From: an uncultured Pelagibacteraceae bacterium
Lineage (GTDB): Bacteria; Pseudomonadota; Alphaproteobacteria; Pelagibacterales; Pelagibacteraceae
Direction: 5' to 3'
DNA: 64,000 nt
NCBI GenBank assembly: GCA_902578265.1
Contig: CACHCA010000001.1
Coordinates: 148,795-212,794, forward strand
Shown: in pieces, positions 9,710-16,652 of the stretch
Layout of the letters: every line of letters starts with the position of its first letter
Numbering within the stretch: position 1 is the stretch's first letter
Position numbers and translations under genes: made by a program
The notes under the pieces: generated by a model
What the model was told of the DNA's origin: nothing
Seen by the model: the letters and a program-made list of their open reading frames with translations, nothing else
Database searches by the model: none

Positions 9710-10177
9710 TTAATCAATCTGTATAGTGTTTGTTGTAGTTTCAGTTGCTTTCTTACCCCAACGAGTCACAATAGTTAAAACTGTTTCTGGTTGTTCAGTT
9801 GTAGCTGTTGTTCCTGTTACAACTGTATCACCCTCAGGATTATCTGAGTCTGCTGTTGCAACTGCTGCGTTACCACCATCGTATGGATCCTTGTCTGTTA
9901 AAGGAGTGCTAGTTCCAACTAACATCGTTGCAATTTCACCTGCATCATCACCACATTCTGCCTCTCCCTCAAAAATTTCTGAGCTTGTATCTAAATTACA
10001 TTTCGCAAGTTCAGATGAAACATATTTCACTAAATTTGCATGAATAGCCTTTGATGCATTTTTTTTAGCAGCGGTTGTGTAACCATTGTAAGCAACTACC
10101 CCAACAGCAGCTAAAGTTCCAATAATTGCTACGACTACTAACAATTCGATAAGTGTAAAACCTTTGTTATTTTTCAT
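9710..10177 (-). CDS. Type IV prepilin (probable major pilin)
   Basis: The ATG start is preceded by a good ribosome site (AGAGGGA). The leader MKNNKG is short and typical, followed by FTLIELLVVVAIIGTLAAVG with Glu+5. The body of the 155-residue protein is rich in Thr, Ala and Asp. The two Cys residues at about 59 and 74 could form a disulfide. Its position as first gene behind its own promoter, its short leader and its strong ribosome site make it the better candidate for the major pilin subunit of the pair. It may also serve DNA uptake, as pilins of this size do in other bacteria (inference). Confidence 0.9.
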   Translation of the reverse strand: MKNNKGFTLIELLVVVAIIGTLAAVGVVAYNGYTTAAKKNASKAIHANLVKYVSSELAKCNLDTSSEIFEGEAECGDDAGEIATMLVGTSTPLTDKDPYDGGNAAVATADSDNPEGDTVVTGTTATTEQPETVLTIVTRWGKKATETTTNTIQID

Positions 10178-10195
10178 TTTTGTCCCTCTTTTTTA

Positions 10196-10218
10196 ATTAT
10201 TAATTGATAATTAATAAT
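10196..10218 (-). promoter_or_regulatory. Perfect 10-bp hairpin in the pilin mRNA leader
   Basis: ATTATTAATT (10196-10205) and AATTAATAAT (10209-10218) are perfect inverted repeats separated by three bases. On the minus-strand transcript the hairpin would lie just upstream of the A-rich spacer and AGAGGGA ribosome site of the first pilin. It may protect the mRNA or control its translation. The arms are pure A/T, so chance is not excluded. Confidence 0.4.
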
Positions 10219-10225
10219 AATTTAT

Positions 10226-10254
10226 TTGATATGTAAATACTTTATAAACATCAA
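10226..10254 (-). promoter_or_regulatory. Candidate promoter of the pilin genes
   Basis: On the minus strand TTGATG (10249-10254) and TATCAA (10226-10231) are separated by 17 bases, a fair sigma-70 match. It lies about 50 bases upstream of the first pilin start, in the 171-bp gap shared with the divergent STAS gene. In DNA this AT-rich, hexamer matches are common, so support is modest. Confidence 0.35.
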
Positions 10255-10348
10255 AAATTCTATTAAAAACAAATGATTTCACCCAGATTGATCAAAAATT
10301 ATACATTTTATGATTATTTTATGTTATCAGTAAAAAATTTTAAAGTTT

Positions 10349-10648
10349 ATGACATATAAAGTAACAGAAGAGGGAAACGTCAGTACTGTATTTCTAAATG
10401 GTGAAATTGATATGGACGTTACTGAAAAGGCTAAAGAGGTAATTTTACCTTTAGTGGAGTCAGGCAAAGAAGTTCACCTTAATTTAAAAGATGTTTCTTA
10501 CATGGACTCTTCAGGAATTTCTGTTCTGATTGAAAGCCATCAAAAGGCTCTAGAAAATAACACTAAAGTAATAGTTAAAGAAGTAAGTAAATCTGTTTTA
10601 AAAGTAATTATGATGGCAAAACTTGAACAGATTCTTAACCTTGAATAA
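10349..10648 (+). CDS. STAS-domain anti-sigma factor antagonist (RsbV/SpoIIAA-like)
   Basis: The 99-residue product is a single STAS domain. The segment VSYMDSSGISVLIESH carries the conserved Asp-Ser-Ser-Gly motif whose Ser is phosphorylated by the partner kinase in RsbV/SpoIIAA proteins. It ends one base into the start of the RsbW-like kinase gene (stop and start overlap as TAATG), so translation is probably coupled. The unphosphorylated form would sequester the kinase; the two PP2C proteins in this window are the likely reactivating phosphatases. It is transcribed divergently from the pilin genes across a 171-bp gap, suggesting linked control. Confidence 0.93.
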   Translation: MTYKVTEEGNVSTVFLNGEIDMDVTEKAKEVILPLVESGKEVHLNLKDVSYMDSSGISVLIESHQKALENNTKVIVKEVSKSVLKVIMMAKLEQILNLE

Positions 10649-11064
10649 TGAATATAGAAGAATCTAAAGATTTTTTAGTCAGCACCGCAAGTTTAAAAGA
10701 AGTGAGAGTTTTTTCTCGAGAAGTATTTGAAAAATTAAAACTTGAACAAGACTTAAAAGACGAATTAGTTTTAGCAATTGCAGAGGCGGCACAAAATATA
10801 GTCAAGCATGGTTATAAAGATGTAGAAAACACAACTGACAGAATGCAAATTAAAATTTCAATGAAAGACTCAGAATTAGAAATAGGTTTTTTTGATAAAG
10901 GTAAAGCTGTTGTTCCTGGAAATGTACAACATAGAAAACTAGATGATATTAAACCTGGGGGCTTAGGTACTTTTTTTATTAAGCAAATTATGGATGCAGC
11001 TGTATTTAAAAAAGATGAAAAGGGATGGGTTAACCATTTAGTATTAACAAAAAAAATTAATTAA
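10648..11064 (+). CDS. RsbW-like serine kinase / anti-sigma factor (HATPase_c)
   Basis: The 138-residue product is a GHKL ATPase of the RsbW/SpoIIAB type. The N-box is visible as ELVLAIAEAAQNIVKHGY (Glu, Asn, His), the G1 box as FFDKGKAV and the G2 box as GGLGTFFIKQIMD. Such kinases phosphorylate the STAS partner, here encoded immediately upstream with overlapping stop and start codons, and bind a sigma factor or other client. No sigma factor gene is nearby, so the client may be a non-sigma target related to pilus activity (inference). The stop codon overlaps the stop of the convergent pilC gene by 3 bp. Confidence 0.92.
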   Translation: MNIEESKDFLVSTASLKEVRVFSREVFEKLKLEQDLKDELVLAIAEAAQNIVKHGYKDVENTTDRMQIKISMKDSELEIGFFDKGKAVVPGNVQHRKLDDIKPGGLGTFFIKQIMDAAVFKKDEKGWVNHLVLTKKIN

Positions 11065-12296
11065 TTTATTAACGCACCAACATTGAATATTGGTGAGTAC
11101 ATTGCAATCATTAAACCACCGATCATTAAACCCATGAATACAATCATTATAGGTTCAATCAAACTAGACATGTTATCTACTGCCCCGTCGAATTCTTCTT
11201 CATAATACATAGCAACAGAATTAAACATTTCATCAAGTTGACCAGTTTGTTCACCAACCGATATTAATTGACTAAAAGTAGGTGGAAACAAAGGTTCTTT
11301 TAAAAAAAGTTTAGTTAAAGTTTCTCCAGAAAAAACTCCCTTCTTAACATTGTCAATTGCCTCTGTCACAACTACGTTATTACTGACTGACTTTGCAATG
11401 TCTAAACTTTCTAATAAGTTGACACCTGCTGCACTTAAATTCCCTAGTATTAAAGAAATTCTTGCAATCAATGATTTTAAAATAAGGTCACCAAACACTG
11501 GCATTCGTAAAACTTGTCTATGCCATTTATATCGTATTGCTGGATTTTTAGTTGTTAAATATTTAAAAGCCACTACAAAAGAAATAATAGAGATAAGCAT
11601 TACCAGTCCGCCTGTTCCCCTTAAAAAATCGCTCATGCCCAGAATAACTGCAGTGGGCTTAGGTAAAGCAATACCCATTCCGTCATACATTTTTGCAAAT
11701 ACAGGAACCACTTTAATCAACATAAATGCACTAACTACTATAGCAACTGTAAACATTATGCTTGGATACATTAAGGCACTTTTAATCTTCTTCTTTATTT
11801 TTTCTCTTTTCTCTAATGCATCGACGATTTTTAAAAGAAAAACATCTAGTTTACCGCTGGCCTCACCAGCTTTAACTAAATTTACATATACGTTATCGAA
11901 TAGATCAGGATATTTTTCGAATGATTTTGATAACGAAACACCTCCCTCTAGGCTTTTTCTAATATCTTCTACCACATCCCTCATCGCTGGGTTTTCTACT
12001 TGATCTCTTAGCATTTCAAGTACATTCAAAATTGGAAGTCCGGCTTTTACCATGGTGGCAAATTGCTTTGAAAAAACAACCAAATCCTCATTTTTTACTT
12101 TCTTTTTAAATAAGCTAAAGCCTTTGCCTTTAGGCTTATCTTTTGTGCCGTCTTTTTTTTTCTTACCTCTTGTTAAATTAGTTATAATTATTTTTTGTTC
12201 TTTTAGTTTGTGAGAAGCCTCGTCTTGATTTAAAGCCTCAATTTCGCCCTCTATGTACTTACCAGCTGAAATTCCTTTATATGTGTATGATTCCAT
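11061..12296 (-). CDS. pilC: Type IV pilus inner-membrane platform protein PilC
   Basis: The 411-residue protein has the two T2SSF domains of PilC/GspF. An N-terminal cytoplasmic segment (ESYTYKGISAGKYIEGEIEA) precedes the first domain (about 75-195, VVFSKQFATMVKAGLPILNVLEML), membrane helices near 180-200 and 225-245, the repeat domain (about 275-400, ISLILGNLSAAGVNLLESLD) and a C-terminal helix (IEPIMIVFMGLMIGGLMIAM). PilC forms the rotor on which PilB and PilT act. It is the last gene of the operon, 7 bp after pilB. The length matches the family (about 400). Confidence 0.95.
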   Translation of the reverse strand: MESYTYKGISAGKYIEGEIEALNQDEASHKLKEQKIIITNLTRGKKKKDGTKDKPKGKGFSLFKKKVKNEDLVVFSKQFATMVKAGLPILNVLEMLRDQVENPAMRDVVEDIRKSLEGGVSLSKSFEKYPDLFDNVYVNLVKAGEASGKLDVFLLKIVDALEKREKIKKKIKSALMYPSIMFTVAIVVSAFMLIKVVPVFAKMYDGMGIALPKPTAVILGMSDFLRGTGGLVMLISIISFVVAFKYLTTKNPAIRYKWHRQVLRMPVFGDLILKSLIARISLILGNLSAAGVNLLESLDIAKSVSNNVVVTEAIDNVKKGVFSGETLTKLFLKEPLFPPTFSQLISVGEQTGQLDEMFNSVAMYYEEEFDGAVDNMSSLIEPIMIVFMGLMIGGLMIAMYSPIFNVGALIN

Positions 12297-12303
12297 TTGC
12301 TAA

Positions 12304-14055
12304 TTATGAAGTTGAAAGCACTCGTTCAAACTCTCTAAAGTTTAAATCTCCAGCCGCAATCATTTTTCTGCCCATGTCAGCCATGGTTTGAAAACCCTCT
12401 TTAGTAGCGATTTCTTTTAACTCTGGAGTAGTTGCTTTCTTTAAAATTGCCTCTTTAATTGGTTTTGTTACATTTAAAATCTCATAGATACCCATTCTTC
12501 CCTTAAATCCTGTATCTTTACATTTAGGACATCCTTTACCTTTTTGTGCTTTTACTCTTGATGCCAACTCAGGTGAGAAACCAAGATCTGTTAAAACTTT
12601 TGGCGTCACATCTTCATCAGGTACCCTACAGTCTTTGCATGATTTTCTTGCTAACCTTTGCGCTAATACCAAAGTACAAGCTGCACTTATTAAATAATCT
12701 GGTGTACCCATATTTTGTAATCTTGTAATAGTACTAGGTGCATCATTAGTGTGAAGAGTACTAAAAACAAGGTGACCCGTTAGAGCAGCCTTTAAACCAA
12801 TATCAACTGTCTCTTTATCTCTCATCTCACCAACCAGAATAATCTCAGGATCTTGACGTAAAAATGATCTTAGGGCAGCTGCAAAATTTAATCCAATATC
12901 ATCTTTAATTTGAACTTGTCCAACACCATCAAGTTCGTATTCAACTGGATCCTCTGCAGTTAAAATATTTAAATGTGGTTTGCTTACTTCTTTTAAAATA
13001 CTGTATAAGGTTGTAGTTTTTCCTGATCCTGTAGGACCAGTTACAAGAACTAAACCTTGTGTACTATGAATTGCTTTTCTAAGATTTTTTAAGTCGGTGT
13101 CATCAAAATTTAATTGTTCTAAAGTTATATCTCCTGCGTCTTTATTTAAGATACGCATTACAATTCTTTCATTATTTGCAGTAGGCAAAATAGATAAACG
13201 TAAATCTACAACTTTACCTTCAATTTTAAAATTGATTGCTCCATCTTGTGGTAATCTTCTTTCTGCAATATCTAGTTTACCCATTATTTTAAATCGAGTA
13301 ACAACTGCACCATAATTATCATGTAAAAATTTTTGGTACTGATCTTGTTCTTGTAACATTCCATCTAATCTATATCTTACTCTTGATGAGAATCTATAAG
13401 GCTCAATATGAATATCACTAACACCTAATTTAATTGCCTCTGCAACAACAGCGGTACTAAATTTTATAACTTCTGATTCATTTTCTATTGCTTCAATATC
13501 TTCCTCTGGTTTTTTATCTAAAACTTCCCCTGCTTCACCAAGTTCGGATTCAAAAGTTTTAGTTTTTTCTCTATTGTCTTTTCGGATAGTTTCTGTTGTT
13601 ACGTCACCGCTCTCACTTAAAAGCTTGTCTATAAACTTTGATATTTCTGAGACTTTTGCTGCATGTAATTCAATATTTTTTTTAGTTATAGCTTTTAAAT
13701 TTCTCATCAAACCAAGTTTTGAACTGTCTGAAATTGCAATATGCAGAGTATTACCCTCAACTTTAAATGGAGCTACAAAATTTACATTGATGTAGTTTGA
13801 AGGAAGCACAGACTTAATTTCATCTGTAATTGCATGCTTTGATAAATCAACAATGTCTAAACTTTGCTCTTTAACTAATACATCTACTATTTGCTTTTCA
13901 TCAGTAAGTTTTAATTCAAAGACAGCATCAATTTGAGATTTGTTCCCTTCGGTACTAATTTTTTTTATATTAACTAAGTCTTTACCTGAGATAATATCGT
14001 TATCTATAAGTACATTTATAAGATTTATTTCGCTTTCTCGACTTATCTTCAACAT
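12304..14055 (-). CDS. pilB: Type IV pilus extension ATPase PilB
   Basis: The 583-residue product is a GspE/PilB secretion ATPase that powers pilin polymerisation. Visible parts are an N-terminal MshEN-like region (about 1-150), the Walker A motif GPTGSGKTTT, the Asp box near LTAEDPVEYEL, Walker B with EIILVGEMRD, and the tetra-Cys zinc motif (CKDC then CPKC, about residues 460-500) typical of PilB. It follows pilQ by a single base and precedes pilC by 7 bp, so it is within the same operon. Confidence 0.95.
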   Translation of the reverse strand: MLKISRESEINLINVLIDNDIISGKDLVNIKKISTEGNKSQIDAVFELKLTDEKQIVDVLVKEQSLDIVDLSKHAITDEIKSVLPSNYINVNFVAPFKVEGNTLHIAISDSSKLGLMRNLKAITKKNIELHAAKVSEISKFIDKLLSESGDVTTETIRKDNREKTKTFESELGEAGEVLDKKPEEDIEAIENESEVIKFSTAVVAEAIKLGVSDIHIEPYRFSSRVRYRLDGMLQEQDQYQKFLHDNYGAVVTRFKIMGKLDIAERRLPQDGAINFKIEGKVVDLRLSILPTANNERIVMRILNKDAGDITLEQLNFDDTDLKNLRKAIHSTQGLVLVTGPTGSGKTTTLYSILKEVSKPHLNILTAEDPVEYELDGVGQVQIKDDIGLNFAAALRSFLRQDPEIILVGEMRDKETVDIGLKAALTGHLVFSTLHTNDAPSTITRLQNMGTPDYLISAACTLVLAQRLARKSCKDCRVPDEDVTPKVLTDLGFSPELASRVKAQKGKGCPKCKDTGFKGRMGIYEILNVTKPIKEAILKKATTPELKEIATKEGFQTMADMGRKMIAAGDLNFREFERVLSTS

Positions 14056-14056
14056 A

Positions 14057-15586
14057 TTATAAAACTCTTGGTGCTATAAATACTAATAACTCATCTAAGT
14101 TATCAGTTTTTGATTTTCCTTTAAACAAATTTCCTATAACTGGGGTATCGCCTACACCTGGTGTTTGTTGTTTGCTATTAGTTGTGGAATTTTTTTTGAT
14201 ACCACCGATGACAACAATATCACCGTCAGCTACCAGTAATTTGGTGCTAATTTCCATTTTGTTAATAGCAGGATCACCTGCATTTGATCTGTTTGGAGTG
14301 TCGTTATTAACTTGTATTGTTAAGAGCACATTTCCATCTCCAATTATACTTGGCGTGACTGTCATCTTTAAAGCTGCCTCTTTAAATTGTGTGTCAGTTC
14401 CTCCATCACCGCTAGATGCATAAGGTATTTCCTCACCTTGAGTAATAGTAGCGACCTGATTATCTAATGTGAATACTTTTGGATTTGAAATTGTTTTGCC
14501 TAAACCTTCTATCTCTAGCGCAGTAATCTCTGCTTTAAGTACTGCTGAACCCGTCTTTTTTAAAATACCAATACCACTAGTTGCTCCTGCAGCAGAAAAA
14601 TCTGTGAGACTATCAGTGGCTGCACCAAGAACTGCAGTACCTGCATTAGCAGGTCCATCCCCAGTACTTGCATTTTGGATACCTCCGATAATTTCTCCTT
14701 GTCTTCTATAGTATCCACCTAGTCTTGTGCCTAATGCTCTTTCAAAATCAGAATTGGCCTCAACAATAAATGCCTCAATTAAAACTTGTTTAGTTCTTAC
14801 ATCTATTTCTTTAATAATTTTATCAACAATATCTAAATCAGTTTCTTTTCCTCTTACAATAACAGATCTAGTAGTTTTTTCTTCGGTAATTTTAATTGGT
14901 GTAAAATTATCATCAATTGATGCAAAAAGTTCTGTTAAAGTTTTTTTTGCTTCAGCTGGCGTTATATAATAAAGTCTAAATATTTCTGAAATTATTGGTT
15001 CAACTGAATCTTCTAGTTCTACTTTTTTCTTAACTGCTGAAGCTCGAGCTGATTTAGTACTTTCCTGTGCTGTCAAATTAGATGGGGAATGAACTCTAAT
15101 TAAATTACTTGAGACATCAAAGTCAGCAGCAAAATTTTTTAAATCTAATATTGCGTTAAAAGCTTTATCCCAAGGAACGTCGACTAATTGTGCATTTATT
15201 GACCCTGCAACTTCCTCACCAACTAAAATGTTTATATCCCCCGCCTGAGCCATAAGATTCATAGCTTCTCTATAATCTAAGTTTTGAAACTTAAATGATA
15301 CGTTTTGTTTTAAGGATTTATAACTCTCAGGAATTAAAAGATAATTTGTTTTTTGTTGAGAAGATATTTGTTTTCTTTTTCCAAGTTTTATTACATCACC
15401 TTCAATAGGTTGAGGTCCCATTTCTACTGTTTTATCAACAGTTTCTTTTCCTGTTATTCTTATATCATCTTTTATGAGTGGTGTGTCATGTTTGAACCCA
15501 CCCTTTTTATTGAATTTACCATTTGTAGTACATCCAGTTAAAAAGATTGATAATAAAATTATGGGTATAATAAATTTAAAATTCAT
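14057..15586 (-). CDS. pilQ: Type IV pilus secretin PilQ (lipoprotein form)
   Basis: The 509-residue product has a lipoprotein signal with lipobox LTGC near residue 19. An STN-like domain (FKFQNLDYREAMNLMAQAGD, about 95-170), a secretin_N domain (IFRLYYITPAEAKKTLTEL, about 200-270) and the C-terminal secretin barrel (VLIEAFIVEANSDFERALGT to LLVFIAPRVL, about 280-509) follow. It forms the outer-membrane pore for the pilus. Proteobacterial PilQ is often longer, with AMIN domains; none is seen here, so this is a compact form. It overlaps the end of pilP by 11 bp. Confidence 0.94.
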   Translation of the reverse strand: MNFKFIIPIILLSIFLTGCTTNGKFNKKGGFKHDTPLIKDDIRITGKETVDKTVEMGPQPIEGDVIKLGKRKQISSQQKTNYLLIPESYKSLKQNVSFKFQNLDYREAMNLMAQAGDINILVGEEVAGSINAQLVDVPWDKAFNAILDLKNFAADFDVSSNLIRVHSPSNLTAQESTKSARASAVKKKVELEDSVEPIISEIFRLYYITPAEAKKTLTELFASIDDNFTPIKITEEKTTRSVIVRGKETDLDIVDKIIKEIDVRTKQVLIEAFIVEANSDFERALGTRLGGYYRRQGEIIGGIQNASTGDGPANAGTAVLGAATDSLTDFSAAGATSGIGILKKTGSAVLKAEITALEIEGLGKTISNPKVFTLDNQVATITQGEEIPYASSGDGGTDTQFKEAALKMTVTPSIIGDGNVLLTIQVNNDTPNRSNAGDPAINKMEISTKLLVADGDIVVIGGIKKNSTTNSKQQTPGVGDTPVIGNLFKGKSKTDNLDELLVFIAPRVL

Positions 15587-15971
15587 TTGTTTCTCTAATT
15601 TGGTTTTTAAAATTTAGGGATATAAAATTACTTTCTCCTTTTTGAAATATTGCCTCTTTAATATTTACATCAACTAATTTTAATCCTTTTGATAATTCTT
15701 CTTGTACTTCAAGAGTTATAAATTCACCTGTGTCATCCACAAAAGTTGCAAACGATTTTAAAGAGCCATTAAAAACTCCTACTAATTTATATTTACTCAA
15801 ATTCATTAATTCTTCTTCTTGAGTAACATCCGACACTATTGTGCTGGCAGTCCCATCGTCTCCCGCAAATGGGTCATTTAAAGGTAATGGTTCTTCGTGG
15901 CTGTCAGCTAAGCCAATTTTAGAAAAAGACATTAATAATAAAGTCAAAAGAGCAATTTTAAAAAAACTCAT
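15576..15971 (-). CDS. pilP: Type IV pilus assembly protein PilP
   Basis: This 131-residue exported protein has an N-terminal signal (about 1-22, ending LADS) and a short disordered Asp/Glu-rich stretch. A PilP-type small beta domain follows (LSKYKLVGVFNGSLKSFATF to VNIKEAIFQ, about 55-120). PilP links the PilN-PilO dimer to the secretin PilQ in the periplasm. Unlike typical PilP it shows no clear lipobox Cys. Its position between pilO (14-bp overlap) and pilQ (11-bp overlap) fits the universal pilMNOPQ order and strongly supports the call. Confidence 0.88.
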   Translation of the reverse strand: MSFFKIALLTLLLMSFSKIGLADSHEEPLPLNDPFAGDDGTASTIVSDVTQEEELMNLSKYKLVGVFNGSLKSFATFVDDTGEFITLEVQEELSKGLKLVDVNIKEAIFQKGESNFISLNFKNQIRETNEF

Positions 15972-16647
15972 CTGGTAACCCCACTATTGTTAATACTCCT
16001 GTTACAACTATCGCGTTGGTTGTATCTCCTTTTAACACTTTTATGGATTCTTTGTCAAAGTTTAACATCTTTTGAGAAAGGGAGACTTGTCTTTTAAACT
16101 TAATATAACCAAGGAAATTGCCTTTAATTTCATAACTAACGGGTATCCTGTAATAAGCGATATTTTTTTTCTGTGACTCTGCACTCTTACTTTTCTTTGA
16201 TTTCTTTTTTTTCTTTTTCTTTTTTGATGTTGATAATGAGCTTTTTGTGACAGCTACGAGGTTTCCCTTATTAATTTTAGAAATAACTAATCCGTTTAAT
16301 GAAGCATATTCACTTAACGTTTGGTAAAGCCCCTCAACTTCTGATTTCGAATGGAAAAGTGTTGAATAGTTCTCGTATTCTGGTTTTACTTTTTTAATCT
16401 TCTTCTTAATTGATACAATATCATTATTGAATTTTGTAATCTCTGTTTTTTTTACATTCATATCCTCTAATTGAATTTTCTTTTTTTCAACTATAGGACT
16501 TAAAATGGCATAATAAATAATTAAGAAAACAACAACTGAACCAACACCAATACCTATTTTAATTAATACTTTTTTTTCAATAGTTTTAATTTTAGATATA
16601 ATTTCATCAAACTTAATATTTTTTAAATCAATATTTTTTAAATCCAT
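15958..16647 (-). CDS. pilO: Type IV pilus alignment protein PilO with lysine-rich insertion
   Basis: The 229-residue protein has a short cytoplasmic tail containing a repeated DLKNI motif and one membrane helix (about 32-50, IGVGSVVVFLIIYYAIL). A coiled coil (about 55-95) and a PilO ferredoxin-like periplasmic domain follow. Between about residues 138 and 160 it carries an unusual run of Lys and Ser (SKKKKKKKKSKKSKS) inserted in the periplasmic domain, not a normal PilO feature. The conserved ending (IVVTGVLTIVGLPDEFF) and the position between pilMN and pilP support the assignment. Confidence 0.88.
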   Translation of the reverse strand: MDLKNIDLKNIKFDEIISKIKTIEKKVLIKIGIGVGSVVVFLIIYYAILSPIVEKKKIQLEDMNVKKTEITKFNNDIVSIKKKIKKVKPEYENYSTLFHSKSEVEGLYQTLSEYASLNGLVISKINKGNLVAVTKSSLSTSKKKKKKKKSKKSKSAESQKKNIAYYRIPVSYEIKGNFLGYIKFKRQVSLSQKMLNFDKESIKVLKGDTTNAIVVTGVLTIVGLPDEFF

Positions 16648-16652
16648 AAAAT

